Shown here one piece after another: positions 15,432-24,153 of a stretch of 64,000 nt of DNA; within the stretch, counting starts at the first letter, position 1; every line of letters begins with the position of its first letter. The position numbers and the translations under genes are program-made. This DNA is from Litorivivens sp041625495 (GTDB taxonomy: Bacteria > Pseudomonadota > Gammaproteobacteria > Pseudomonadales > Spongiibacteraceae): positions 1 to 64,000 of the forward strand of contig NZ_JBFJTH010000001.1 in NCBI RefSeq assembly GCF_041625495.1, in the 5' to 3' direction. The notes below the pieces were generated by a model. It worked only from the letters and a program-made list of their open reading frames with translations, did not search any database and was not told the origin of the DNA.

Positions 15432-17579
15432 ATGATTTACGAAGGCAAGGCCGTTTCGGCCAAGTTCCTGGATAACGGTATCGCTGAGCTGTGTTTCGAC
15501 CAGCAGGGCGAGTCTGTCAATAAATTCGACCAACTGACCCTGAGGGATTTGGACGAAGCCACTAAAGCGCTGGCCCAGGAAAAGGACCTGAAAGGGGTGC
15601 TGGTCACCAGTGGCAAGTCTGTTTTTATCGTCGGTGCCGATATCATGGAATTCACCGACATGTTCAAGCTGCCAGACGAGGAGCTTAAAGGCTGGGTTCG
15701 TGAGGCCAATGGTATTTTTAACCGCTTTGAAGACCTGCCTGTACCGACGGTTGCGGCTATCAATGGCATTGCACTCGGTGGCGGTTTTGAGATGTGTCTG
15801 GCCTGCGACTATCGGGTAATGTCTTCAAAAGCCCGCGTTGGCCTGCCTGAGGTCAAGCTAGGCATCAACCCCGGCTTTGGCGGCACCGTGCGTCTGCCGC
15901 GTGTCATTGGTCCCGATAACGCCATGCTGTGGGCCGCTACCGGTAATGACCAGAAGCCCGACGCTGCACTGAAAGATGGCGGTGTTGATGCGGTGGTTGC
16001 GCCTGAAAAACTGAAAGAAGCTGCCTTGGATCTGCTGGGTAAAGCTATCGACGGCACCTTTGATTACAAAGCGCGTCGCCAGGAGAAGCTCGAGCCAGTC
16101 AAGTTGAACGACATTGAGCGCATGATGTCCTTCACCACGGGTAAGGCGATGGTTGCGCAGCAGGCTGGCAAGAACATGCCCGCGCCGCTGACGGCCGCTA
16201 AATCCATGGAGAAAAATGCTGCACTGTCGCGCGATGAGGCTATCGAGGTCGAAATCGAACATTTTGCCAAATTGGCAAAAACCCCAGAAGCGGCTGCACT
16301 GGTTGGTCTGTTCCTGAATCAGCAGGCACTGGGCAAGCGCAACAAGCAGTGGGAAAACAAAGCTGAGCCTGTGAACAAGGCGGCTGTGCTGGGTGCCGGT
16401 ATCATGGGTGGTGGTATTGCCTACCAGAGTGCCTACAAAGGTACGCCTATTCTGATGAAGGACATTGCTGACGCAGGTCTCGATCTGGGTATGAGCGAAG
16501 CCACCAAACTGCTGGCAAAGCGCGTTGATCGTGGTCGCATGTCCGGTCTGCAGATGGGTGAAGTGCTGAGCAGCATCCGTCCGACGCTGGACTACACCGG
16601 TTTTGATAAAGCCGACGTTGTGGTTGAAGCTGTTGTTGAAAACGTGAAGGTTAAGCACGCAGTACTGTCAGAGTGCGAGCAGCACATCCGTGAAGATGCG
16701 GTGCTGGCTTCTAATACGTCCACTATCTCCATTACCCGTCTGGCCGAGCCCCTGAAGCGTCCGGAAAACTTCTGCGGCATGCACTTCTTCAACCCGGTGC
16801 ACCAGATGCCGCTGGTTGAGGTTATTCGCGGTGAAAAAACCAGCGATGAAACGGTCGCGCGTGTTGTGAAATACGCCACGCAAATGGGCAAGACGCCGAT
16901 CGTAATCAACGATTGCCCCGGATTCTTCGTTAACCGTGTTCTGTTTCCGTATTTTGCCGGTTTCGACATGATGGTGCGTGACGGTGTGGATTTCCGTCGC
17001 ATCGACAAAGTCATGGAAAAGTTTGGCATGCCCATGGGCCCCGCCTACCTGATGGACGTGGTTGGTATCGATACCGGTTTCCACGCTGCCGAGGTAATGG
17101 CAGAAGGCTTCCCGGATCGCATGAAGCACGACTACACCGGCATTTCCGAACTGATGTTCAAGGCCGATCGCTATGGCCAGAAGAACGGGATCGGTTTCTA
17201 CCGCTACGAGAAGGACAAGAAGGGTAAGCCGCGCAAGACCGAGGACGAAACCGCTCTGAAAATGGCGGCCGATTGCGCCGAGAAGTCCATCGAAATCACC
17301 GATGAAGAAATTGTCGCCCGCATGATGATCCCCATGTGTACCGAAACCCTGCGCTGCCTCGACGAGAACATCGTCAGCTGCCCGGAAGATGCGGACATGG
17401 GCCTGATCATGGGTATCGGCTTTCCGGTATTCCGTGGCGGTGCGCTGCGCTACATCGACCAGATGGGTGCCAAGGCCTTCTGCGAAATGGCAGATAAATT
17501 TGCCCACCTCGGCAAGCTCTATGAGCCCACCGAGAACATTCGCAAAATGGCCGAAAACGGCGAAACCTTCTTTAAATAA
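15432..17579 (+). CDS. fadB: Fatty acid oxidation complex alpha subunit FadB
   Basis: Multifunctional beta-oxidation enzyme: enoyl-CoA hydratase, delta3-delta2 isomerase and epimerase activities in the N-terminal crotonase domain, and L-3-hydroxyacyl-CoA dehydrogenase activity in the C-terminal half. The 715 residues match E. coli FadB. Glu120 (GGGFE) and Glu140 (GLPEVKLG) are the hydratase pair, followed by the NAD-binding AVLGAGIMGGGIAYQ and the dehydrogenase His in MHFFNPVHQMPLVE. GAGGAAAA precedes the ATG. It forms an operon with fadA 21 nt downstream and probably a cytoplasmic alpha2-beta2 complex with it. Confidence 0.96.
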   Translation: MIYEGKAVSAKFLDNGIAELCFDQQGESVNKFDQLTLRDLDEATKALAQEKDLKGVLVTSGKSVFIVGADIMEFTDMFKLPDEELKGWVREANGIFNRFEDLPVPTVAAINGIALGGGFEMCLACDYRVMSSKARVGLPEVKLGINPGFGGTVRLPRVIGPDNAMLWAATGNDQKPDAALKDGGVDAVVAPEKLKEAALDLLGKAIDGTFDYKARRQEKLEPVKLNDIERMMSFTTGKAMVAQQAGKNMPAPLTAAKSMEKNAALSRDEAIEVEIEHFAKLAKTPEAAALVGLFLNQQALGKRNKQWENKAEPVNKAAVLGAGIMGGGIAYQSAYKGTPILMKDIADAGLDLGMSEATKLLAKRVDRGRMSGLQMGEVLSSIRPTLDYTGFDKADVVVEAVVENVKVKHAVLSECEQHIREDAVLASNTSTISITRLAEPLKRPENFCGMHFFNPVHQMPLVEVIRGEKTSDETVARVVKYATQMGKTPIVINDCPGFFVNRVLFPYFAGFDMMVRDGVDFRRIDKVMEKFGMPMGPAYLMDVVGIDTGFHAAEVMAEGFPDRMKHDYTGISELMFKADRYGQKNGIGFYRYEKDKKGKPRKTEDETALKMAADCAEKSIEITDEEIVARMMIPMCTETLRCLDENIVSCPEDADMGLIMGIGFPVFRGGALRYIDQMGAKAFCEMADKFAHLGKLYEPTENIRKMAENGETFFK

Positions 17580-17600
17580 TCTGGTGCAGGAGCTTAACCA

Positions 17601-18776
17601 ATGAGTTACCAAGATACTGATGTTGTAATTGTAGATTGCGCCAGAACTGCGATGGGGCGATCAAAGAACGGTGTTTACCGCAACGTTCGTGCTGAAAACA
17701 TGTCTGCCGCTCTGGTTGACGCGCTGTTGGCGCGCAACCCCGAGCTTGACCCGGCGGATATCGAAGATGTTATCTGGGGTTGTGTTAACCAGACCCTGGA
17801 GCAGGGCTGGAACATCGCCCGGATGATGTCTGTGCTGACTGTCATCCCGCACACGGTCGCCGGCCAAACCGTCAGCCGCCTGTGTGGTTCTTCCATGTCG
17901 GCGCTGCACACAGCCGCTCAGGGCATTCAGACCGGTTACGGTGACGTTTTCCTGGTTGGCGGTGTTGAGCACATGGGCCACCTGGCGATGAACCATGGCA
18001 TTGACCCGAACCCCCAAGCGAGCAAGCACGTAGCACGTGCAGCGGGCATGATGGGTATGACGGCTGAAGCACTGGGCATGCTGCACGGCATTACGCGCGA
18101 ACAGCAGGATCAGTTCGGTCTTCGCTCTCACCTGCGCGCAGCAGACGCTCGCGCCAACGGTCGCTTCGATAATGAAATTCTGGCGATTGAAGGTCACGAC
18201 GAAGATGGTAAGAAAATCCTCGTGACTGAGGACAACACTATCCGTCCGGAAACCACACTGGAAGGTCTGGCGGAACTGCGTCCGGCTTTTGATCCGCGCA
18301 ATGGTACCGTTACCGCCGGTACTAGCTCGCAGATCGCCGATGGAGCCTCTGCCATGCTGGTCATGTCTGGTGCCAAAGCCAAGGCCATTGGCGCCAAGCC
18401 CCGCGCCCGCATCCTCGGCATGGGTGTAGCGGGTGTTGACCCGTCGATAATGGGTTATGGGCCGGTGCCTTCTACCCAGAAGATTCTGAAAAAGCTGGGT
18501 ATGAGCATCAAGGACATCGACTGTGTCGAGCTCAACGAGGCCTTTGCGGCGCAGGCACTGCCTGTCCTTAAAGATCTGGAGCTGCTCGATGTGATGGACG
18601 AGAAGGTGAACCTAAACGGCGGTGCGATCGCACTGGGTCACCCCTTTGGTTGTTCCGGTACCCGTATCACCGGCACGCTGCTGAACGTATTGGAGCAGCA
18701 GGACAAAAACGTTGGTCTGGCTACCATGTGTATTGGCATGGGGCAGGGTATCAGCACCATTATCGAACGCGTCTGA
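17601..18776 (+). CDS. fadA: 3-ketoacyl-CoA thiolase FadA
   Basis: Beta subunit of the fatty acid oxidation complex, cleaving 3-ketoacyl-CoA with CoA to acetyl-CoA. The 391-residue protein has the acyl-binding Cys95 in SRLCGSSM, the catalytic His in NGGAIALGHPFGCSG and the second Cys in TMCIGMGQG. AGGAGC precedes the ATG. A strong terminator follows, closing the fadBA operon. Confidence 0.97.
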   Translation: MSYQDTDVVIVDCARTAMGRSKNGVYRNVRAENMSAALVDALLARNPELDPADIEDVIWGCVNQTLEQGWNIARMMSVLTVIPHTVAGQTVSRLCGSSMSALHTAAQGIQTGYGDVFLVGGVEHMGHLAMNHGIDPNPQASKHVARAAGMMGMTAEALGMLHGITREQQDQFGLRSHLRAADARANGRFDNEILAIEGHDEDGKKILVTEDNTIRPETTLEGLAELRPAFDPRNGTVTAGTSSQIADGASAMLVMSGAKAKAIGAKPRARILGMGVAGVDPSIMGYGPVPSTQKILKKLGMSIKDIDCVELNEAFAAQALPVLKDLELLDVMDEKVNLNGGAIALGHPFGCSGTRITGTLLNVLEQQDKNVGLATMCIGMGQGISTIIERV

Positions 18777-18796
18777 TTTTAAGAAGCGTTTCGTAA

Positions 18797-18819
18797 AACG
18801 GGCCTTCGGGCCCGTTTTT
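18797..18819 (+). terminator. Intrinsic terminator after fadA
   Basis: ACGGGC (18798-18803) pairs with GCCCGT (18810-18815) around a loop containing TTCG, followed by five T residues (18815-18819). Confidence 0.85.
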
Positions 18820-18843
18820 GTTTCTACAGTGTTTACCGGCCCG

Positions 18844-18871
18844 GTGACAGGCTTTTAAAGCATGCTACCAT
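18844..18871 (+). promoter_or_regulatory. Candidate promoter of the cupin gene
   Basis: GTGACA (18844-18849), 16-nt spacer, TACCAT (18866-18871), then T and GCCGACC at 18873-18879. This start region resembles those at 6417 and 20261. The leader would be about 25 nt. Confidence 0.45.
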
Positions 18872-18902
18872 TGCCGACCGAATTCAAATTGACGCTCAAG
18901 GT

Positions 18903-20219
18903 ATGTCCGTTTCCGTTCTTTTGGCGCAACAATCCCCAGAATCCTTGTTAAAGGCGCAGCCGCCCGGTGGGTTGGTCGCTATCGCGTATCAATTGCCGCG
19001 CTTCTGGTCCAGTAAAGGTGGGAGCGATCAGCTGGTCGCTGTTTATGAGCGAAGTGCTGGCAGCGTGGCGTTTCTCGTGGCTCAAGACGGCAATGCATTG
19101 CGTGCCACGCTCGAGGGTCACACCGGTGACCTTGCTTCCCTGGCCGAGTCACTGAACACGGAAACCTTTGCCAGTGACCAGGCAATCGCGCTGACGCCAG
19201 TGCATATCCCCAAACCCTGGGGCGAGGAGATCTGGTATACCGGAATGGAAGATCGCGGTGTGGCTCAGGCCGGTCATCGGGGGCGAACAGTTCCTTTACC
19301 GTGGGTTTTGTCGGCCTTACCGAAGCAGCTTGCCGCTGGCCGTGACCGAGGGATTATTCTGCTGAAGATCCTTGCACCACGGGCCGAGGAAGTGTTCGGC
19401 GATCTGTATTTTGAGTTGCATGAAGAAAAGCGTGAAGTCTATGTGGTCACGTCGATCGATGAGTCGGCCTGGCCAGACGGGGAGGGCGCGATACGCTTTG
19501 GCTTCTGTTCAGAAAAGCGTGCTCAATTTCCGGATGACGCCAGCTTCAGAGCGGCGTTTGCGGAGTCGGTCGCGGCCTATGAAAATGTACGTCGTGATAT
19601 TGACGCCCGGCTGGATGCTCTGGCGGCCCAAGATGAGGGTAGCGTTAGTCGGGAAGCCTTGCTGGCCCAATTGCCGGTTGAGCTAACGCAGCAAGAGCAA
19701 GCGCTGCGCACAGCGATGTATGGGTTTACTGCGCTAAAGCCGCTGCGAGTAGGTGATGTGGTGAAAGTGCCGACGCTCACGCCCCACTCACTGCAGCACG
19801 GCGTGCGTACGGTAGAGTTTCAAACCCCGGTATACGAGCGCCTGATCGTCGCCTTTGCGCAAAAGGTGCTCACTCAGGACCATTGGGATACCGCCAGAGC
19901 CATAGAGCTGATGGAGCTCGAGGCACCGCCGTCGGCGCCGTTTGAGACGCTCTACAACGCCGCAGGTGCCAGCGTTGAGCGGATTGTCGATTTTGCTGAC
20001 TTTGAGGTGCATCGCTGTACCTTGGTGCCTGGGGCGGCGCTGTTGCTTGATTCGCCTAAAGATTACGCGGTACTGATGGTAGTAAAGGGTGAATTATTGC
20101 TTGGAGAATGCCCACTGCTGCCTGAACAGGCAGTATTTGTGCCTTCCAGCTGGGCCTCCCGGGAAATCAGCAACGAAAGTATGCAGGAATTGGTCTTTCT
20201 AGTGGCATATCCACGCTAG
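18903..20219 (+). CDS. Phosphomannose isomerase-like cupin protein
   Basis: A 438-residue cytoplasmic protein that resembles a diverged type I mannose-6-phosphate isomerase. Parallels are KPWGEEIWYTG (104-114) for the ManA KPWGG segment, ILLKILAP (151-158) leading to FELHEEKREVY (170-180), where His173 and Glu178 fit the zinc ligands, and PTLTPHSLQHG followed by VEFQTP (290-309), with His295 and the Glu/Gln pair matching the third ligand region. The spacing differs from classic ManA and the first 100 residues are not recognisable, so the catalytic function is unproven. It has its own promoter after the fadA terminator and is followed by tRNA-Leu. Confidence 0.6.
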   Translation: MSVSVLLAQQSPESLLKAQPPGGLVAIAYQLPRFWSSKGGSDQLVAVYERSAGSVAFLVAQDGNALRATLEGHTGDLASLAESLNTETFASDQAIALTPVHIPKPWGEEIWYTGMEDRGVAQAGHRGRTVPLPWVLSALPKQLAAGRDRGIILLKILAPRAEEVFGDLYFELHEEKREVYVVTSIDESAWPDGEGAIRFGFCSEKRAQFPDDASFRAAFAESVAAYENVRRDIDARLDALAAQDEGSVSREALLAQLPVELTQQEQALRTAMYGFTALKPLRVGDVVKVPTLTPHSLQHGVRTVEFQTPVYERLIVAFAQKVLTQDHWDTARAIELMELEAPPSAPFETLYNAAGASVERIVDFADFEVHRCTLVPGAALLLDSPKDYAVLMVVKGELLLGECPLLPEQAVFVPSSWASREISNESMQELVFLVAYPR

Positions 20220-20237
20220 TTAGCGATAGACACTCAC

Positions 20238-20266
20238 TTGCGGGACTTCGGGGGCTGTGGCACAAT
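20238..20266 (+). promoter_or_regulatory. Candidate promoter of tRNA-Leu
   Basis: TTGCGG (20238-20243), 17-nt spacer, CACAAT (20261-20266), followed by T and GCCGACC (20268-20274). A GC-rich start region is expected for a stable-RNA promoter under stringent control. Transcription would begin about 80 nt before the tRNA. Confidence 0.5.
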
Positions 20267-20284
20267 TGCCGACCAAATTTTGCA

Positions 20285-20315
20285 GGGCTAAGCGCGACTG
20301 TTCGTTAATTAGCCC
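20285..20315 (+). repeat. Hairpin in tRNA-Leu precursor leader
   Basis: GGGCTAA (20285-20291) pairs with TTAGCCC (20309-20315) around a 17-nt loop. It lies between the predicted start point and the mature tRNA and would be removed during 5' processing. Confidence 0.4.
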
Positions 20316-20353
20316 GCCGATACAATGGCTTATAGCCGTCTTTTGAAGAATTT

Positions 20354-20438
20354 GCGAAAGTGGCGGAATTGGTAGACGCACTGGATTTAGGTTCCAGCGC
20401 CGCAAGGCGTGAGAGTTCGAGTCTCTCCTTTCGCACCA
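20354..20438 (+). tRNA. tRNA-Leu(UAG)
   Basis: An 85-nt class II tRNA. The acceptor stem GCGAAAG (20354-20360) pairs with CTTTCGC (20428-20434), followed by the discriminator A and an encoded CCA (20436-20438). The anticodon stem CTGGA / TCCAG encloses the loop TTTAGGT with anticodon TAG at 20388-20390, which reads CUA and other CUN codons. The variable arm (GCCGCAAGGC) and GTTCGAGTC T-loop are present. It lies directly upstream of tig. Confidence 0.97.
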
Positions 20439-20507
20439 TTCTCTTGAAAACATAGTTCATTGACAGACAGGCTGCGCGTCATACGCAGCTCTCTCAGAGG
20501 GATTCCC

Positions 20508-21839
20508 ATGCAAGTGTCAGTTGAAACGACTTCAGGTCTGGAACGTCGTTTAATCGTTGGTGTACCTGCCGAGCGCATTGATAGTGCGGTTAACTCTAAG
20601 CTCCAAAAAGCTTCCAAAACCGTGCGCTTAGACGGTTTTCGTCCAGGCAAGGTGCCGATGAAAGTCATGCGTCAGCGCTTTGGCCAGTCGGTTCGCATGG
20701 AAGTGCTTGGCGAAGTGATGAACGAGTCCTTCTATGAGGCGATTCAACAGCAGGACCTTAAGCCTGCCGGTCAGCCCGCCATTGAACCGAAAAATCTCGA
20801 TGAAGGTCGTGATCTGGAATATGTGGCAACCTTTGAAGTGTTTCCGGAGATTGAAGTCAAAGACTACAGCGGAATTAAGGTTGTTAAGCCTAAGGCAGAA
20901 GTAACCGACGCCGATCTCGACAAGATGATTGAAAATCTGCGTGAGCAGCGCGCTGAGTTTGAAACAGTGGCGCGTGCTGCCGAAGATGGTGATCAGGTCG
21001 TTATAGACTACGCTGGTACAAAAGATGGCGAAGCTTTTGATGGCGGTAGCGCAGAAGATTCCAATCTGGTTCTCGGGTCTGGTCGTATGATCCCAGGCTT
21101 TGAAGACGGTATTGTTGGTATGAGTGCCGGCGAAGAAAAGGTACTGTCGCTGAGCTTTCCAGAGGACTACCACGCCGAGGAGCTCAAAGGCGCTGCGGTT
21201 GAGTTCAAGGTTACGCTCAAAGAAGTCAAAACCAAGGTCCAGCCCGAGCTGAACGACGAATTCTTTAAGTTGTTCGGTGTGGAAGAGGGTGGCGAAGAGG
21301 CTTTCCGCGCGGAAGTGCGCAAAAACATGGAAGGCCAGCTGGAAAGTGCGATTGAAAATCGCATTAAACAGCAGGTGCTGGATGGCGTGCTTGATGCGCA
21401 TAGCGACCTTCAGGTTCCCAAGGCGCTGATTTCTCAGGAAATTGATGCGCTGCGTAACCAGCAGTTACAGCAATTTGGTGACCTGGCCAAGCAAATCAAT
21501 GCGAAAGACATTTTCCCAGATGAAGTGTTTGCGGAAAATGCGGAGCGACGCGTCAAGCTGGGCCTAGTGCTCAATGAGCTGGTAAACAGTGAGTCGATTG
21601 AAGCTGATGCGGACAAAGTTCGTGCCGCTATTGAGAAAATGGCAGCCAGCTACGAAGACAAAGAGCAGGTTATCAACTGGTACTACAGCAACCCGCAACA
21701 GTTGCAGGGCATTGAGTCGCTGGTGGTGGAAAATCAGGTTGTTGATAATTTGCTTGAAAAAGCGCAGGTTACCGAGGAAACTTCCAGTTACGAAAAAGTG
21801 ATGTCGCCCCCCGATGAAGAGGCAGCGGAAGAAGAATAA
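20508..21839 (+). CDS. tig: Trigger factor
   Basis: Ribosome-bound chaperone and peptidyl-prolyl isomerase that meets nascent chains at the tunnel exit. The 443-residue protein has the N-terminal ribosome-docking domain with GFRPGKVP, a central FKBP-type domain (about 150-245) and a helical C-terminal cradle ending in an acidic tail (PPDEEAAEEE). The ATG at 20508 follows AGAGGGA; an in-frame ATG-like start at 20460 gives a non-family extension. TTGACA at 20460-20465 could serve as a -35 element for a tig promoter, but the -10 is poor. It heads the tig-clpP-clpX-lon-hupB-ppiD series. Confidence 0.96.
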   Translation: MQVSVETTSGLERRLIVGVPAERIDSAVNSKLQKASKTVRLDGFRPGKVPMKVMRQRFGQSVRMEVLGEVMNESFYEAIQQQDLKPAGQPAIEPKNLDEGRDLEYVATFEVFPEIEVKDYSGIKVVKPKAEVTDADLDKMIENLREQRAEFETVARAAEDGDQVVIDYAGTKDGEAFDGGSAEDSNLVLGSGRMIPGFEDGIVGMSAGEEKVLSLSFPEDYHAEELKGAAVEFKVTLKEVKTKVQPELNDEFFKLFGVEEGGEEAFRAEVRKNMEGQLESAIENRIKQQVLDGVLDAHSDLQVPKALISQEIDALRNQQLQQFGDLAKQINAKDIFPDEVFAENAERRVKLGLVLNELVNSESIEADADKVRAAIEKMAASYEDKEQVINWYYSNPQQLQGIESLVVENQVVDNLLEKAQVTEETSSYEKVMSPPDEEAAEEE

Positions 21840-21867
21840 CGCAGCAATACTGCGTTAGACTCTCAGG

Positions 21868-21901
21868 GCGATCGGGTGAAAATTCGGTCGCTTTTGTTTT
21901 T
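21868..21901 (+). terminator. Intrinsic terminator after tig
   Basis: GCGATCGG (21868-21875) pairs with TCGGTCGC (21884-21891), including two G-U pairs, and is followed by TTTTGTTTTT (21892-21901). It may only partly stop transcription into clpP. Confidence 0.65.
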
Positions 21902-21977
21902 GTGGGTCGGGCTTTTGTGAGTACGAAAGTGGCGGCGAGTGGTCAGATAGTGAGAAGCCGGGAGAAGAAGAGGGATT

Positions 21978-22625
21978 ATGTCGCGCTATAGCTCAGAAGG
22001 TTACAATTCAAATCAGATCAACAATCTCGGCCTGGTGCCCATCGTGGTAGAGCAGACTGCTCGCGGTGAGCGCTCTTTCGATATTTACTCTCGACTGTTG
22101 AAAGAGCGGGTTATTTTCTGTGTTGGCCCCGTCGAAGATCATATGGCGAACCTGATTGTCGCCCAAATGCTGTTTCTGGAGTCTGAAAACCCAGATAAAG
22201 ATATTCACCTGTACATCAATTCACCGGGTGGCTCGGTAACCGCAGGCTTGTCAATCTACGACACCATGCAGTTCATCAAACCCGATGTCAGCACCATGTG
22301 TATTGGTCAGGCCGCCAGTATGGGCGCATTCCTGCTCTCTGGTGGCACCAAAGGCAAGCGCTACATGCTGCCTAACGCTCGCACCATGATTCACCAGCCC
22401 AGCGGGGGCGCCACCGGTCAGGCGACGGACATCGACATACATGCCCGTGAAATCCTGATCATCCGCGAGCGTCTGAATGAGCTGATGGCCCAGCACACCG
22501 GGCAGGATATCGAAAAAATTCGCCTGGATACCGAGCGCGATAACTTTATGAATGCCGAGCAATCCAAGGCCTATGGATTGATCGATGAGGTGATGATGCG
22601 ACGTACAGTAGCAGACGAGAAGTAG
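21978..22625 (+). CDS. clpP: ATP-dependent Clp protease proteolytic subunit
   Basis: Barrel-shaped serine peptidase that works with ClpX or ClpA. The 215-residue protein has Ser114 in GQAASMGAF and His139 in MIHQPSGG, and the DxxxxxN-type Asp further along, matching the E. coli triad; a short N-terminal propeptide (about 14 residues) is expected to be removed. The start is preceded by AGAGGG-like purines. It lies 101 nt before clpX. No sigma32-type promoter was found directly upstream. Confidence 0.96.
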   Translation: MSRYSSEGYNSNQINNLGLVPIVVEQTARGERSFDIYSRLLKERVIFCVGPVEDHMANLIVAQMLFLESENPDKDIHLYINSPGGSVTAGLSIYDTMQFIKPDVSTMCIGQAASMGAFLLSGGTKGKRYMLPNARTMIHQPSGGATGQATDIDIHAREILIIRERLNELMAQHTGQDIEKIRLDTERDNFMNAEQSKAYGLIDEVMMRRTVADEK

Positions 22626-22694
22626 TATTCGCTGCCCTGATGCTTGCAATACGCGGCAAAAATCAGCATCTTTAGAGTAGAGATAGTTATAAGT

Positions 22695-22709
22695 GCACCA
22701 TGGCGGTGC
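22695..22709 (+). repeat. Small hairpin ahead of clpX ribosome-binding site
   Basis: GCACC (22695-22699) pairs with GGTGC (22705-22709) around ATGGC, ending 7 nt before the clpX Shine-Dalgarno GGAGAG. A longer pair, GATGCT (22639-22644) / AGCATC (22665-22670), lies upstream in the same gap. Confidence 0.35.
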
Positions 22710-22726
22710 GCATTTTGGAGAGCTTA

Positions 22727-24010
22727 ATGGCAGATCACACCAAAGACGGGGACGACAGCGGCAAACTGCTCTACTGTTCGTTCTGCGGCAAAAGCCAACA
22801 CGAAGTCAGGAAGCTGATTGCGGGTCCGTCTGTCTTCATCTGCGACGAGTGTGTCGATCTATGCAACGACATTATTCGTGAGGAAATACAGGAAAGCAGC
22901 GGTGAAGCCAATCACGACCGCCTGCCGACGCCGGCGGAAATCAAAGATATTCTCGGGCAGTACGTTATCGGTCAGGAACGTGCCAAGAAAGTGCTCGCGG
23001 TAGCGGTTTACAATCACTACAAGCGGCTGCGCTACGCGGATACTAGCGCTGAAGACGTCGAGCTGGGCAAAAGTAATATCCTCTTGGTGGGCCCCACAGG
23101 TAGCGGTAAAACGCTGCTGGCAGAAACCCTGGCCCGTCTGCTGGACGTTCCCTTTACCATCGCCGATGCCACCACATTGACCGAAGCGGGCTATGTGGGT
23201 GAGGATGTTGAAAACATCATCCAGAAGCTGCTGCAGAAGTGCGACTATGATGTCGATAAAGCACAGATGGGTATTGTTTATATCGATGAAATTGACAAGA
23301 TTTCCCGCAAGTCGGACAACCCGTCGATCACACGTGACGTATCGGGTGAAGGCGTGCAGCAGGCGTTGCTCAAGTTGATCGAAGGCACAGTTGCTTCCGT
23401 GCCGCCGCAAGGGGGGCGCAAGCACCCTCAGCAGGAGTTCCTGCAGGTTAACGCGGCTAATATCTTGTTTATTTGTGGTGGCGCATTTGCCGGTCTGGAT
23501 AAGGTCATTCGAGATCGCTCCGAGCGTGGCGGCATCGGTTTCTCAGCTGAGGTCAAGAGCAAGGACGACAAGCGCAATGTCGGCGAAGTGCTGGCAGACC
23601 TAGAGCCAGAGGATCTGGTTCGCTACGGACTGATTCCTGAGTTTGTTGGACGGCTACCGGTCATCGCAACCTTGGAAGAGCTGGACGTAGATGCCCTGAT
23701 CAGCATCCTGACAGAGCCGAAAAACTCTCTGACCAAACAGTACGGAAAGCTGTTTGAGATGGAGGGGGTCGATGTTGATTTCCGTGAAGACGGTTTGCGT
23801 GCGGTTGCCGAAAGGGCGATGGAGCGTAAAACCGGTGCCCGGGGTCTGCGCTCGATACTGGAGGCTGTTCTGCTAGACACCATGTACCAGATTCCATCAC
23901 TGGAAAATGTCAGCAAGGTAGTGATTGATGAATCTGTGATCAAGGGTGAGTCAGAGCCGATGCTGGTTTACCATAACAACGACAAGAAGAAAGCCGCGCC
24001 AGAAGATTGA
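22727..24010 (+). CDS. clpX: ATP-dependent Clp protease ATPase subunit ClpX
   Basis: AAA+ unfoldase that recognises substrates and feeds ClpP. The 427-residue protein has an N-terminal zinc-binding domain (Cys17, Cys20, Cys39, Cys42), Walker A GPTGSGKT (122-129), Walker B IVYIDEIDK, and the ClpP-contacting IGF-type loop region (GGIGFSAEV). The ATG at 22727 has GGAGAG upstream and gives the usual MADxxKD start; the upstream in-frame ATG at 22700 lies in a hairpin region. A strong hairpin follows the stop. Confidence 0.96.
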   Translation: MADHTKDGDDSGKLLYCSFCGKSQHEVRKLIAGPSVFICDECVDLCNDIIREEIQESSGEANHDRLPTPAEIKDILGQYVIGQERAKKVLAVAVYNHYKRLRYADTSAEDVELGKSNILLVGPTGSGKTLLAETLARLLDVPFTIADATTLTEAGYVGEDVENIIQKLLQKCDYDVDKAQMGIVYIDEIDKISRKSDNPSITRDVSGEGVQQALLKLIEGTVASVPPQGGRKHPQQEFLQVNAANILFICGGAFAGLDKVIRDRSERGGIGFSAEVKSKDDKRNVGEVLADLEPEDLVRYGLIPEFVGRLPVIATLEELDVDALISILTEPKNSLTKQYGKLFEMEGVDVDFREDGLRAVAERAMERKTGARGLRSILEAVLLDTMYQIPSLENVSKVVIDESVIKGESEPMLVYHNNDKKKAAPED

Positions 24011-24019
24011 TTTCTGTAC

Positions 24020-24045
24020 AAATGGGCCGATTTTTCGGCCCATTT
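24020..24045 (+). terminator. Terminator-like hairpin after clpX
   Basis: AAATGGGCCGA (24020-24030) pairs perfectly over 11 bp with TCGGCCCATTT (24035-24045) around TTTT. The T tail is only the last three bases, so termination may be partial. Confidence 0.65.
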
Positions 24046-24067
24046 CCAACTATTTCTCTGTCAATAC

Positions 24068-24098
24068 CTTGTAATTCCGCGTGTTACGCCCCATGTTA
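24068..24098 (+). promoter_or_regulatory. Sigma32 (RpoH) heat-shock promoter of lon
   Basis: CTTGTA (24068-24073), 15-nt spacer, CCCCATGTTA (24089-24098). This matches the RpoH pattern CTTGAA-N13-15-CCCCATNT with one change in the -35. It lies about 60 nt before lon, whose E. coli counterpart is a known RpoH target. Confidence 0.75.
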
Positions 24099-24153
24099 AA
24101 GGGAAGCAGGCTGACCCTGTCAGCCCCCCGTACCACCTGTTAAGAGGTCGAAA

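Noticed and set aside
15858..17612. Minus-strand open frames of 266 and 314 codons across fadB
   Set aside because: They mirror fadB, which has full-length family motifs; the antisense products show no recognisable domain.
20628..21401. Minus-strand open frame of 257 codons across tig
   Set aside because: Antisense shadow of trigger factor; no start signals and no domain.
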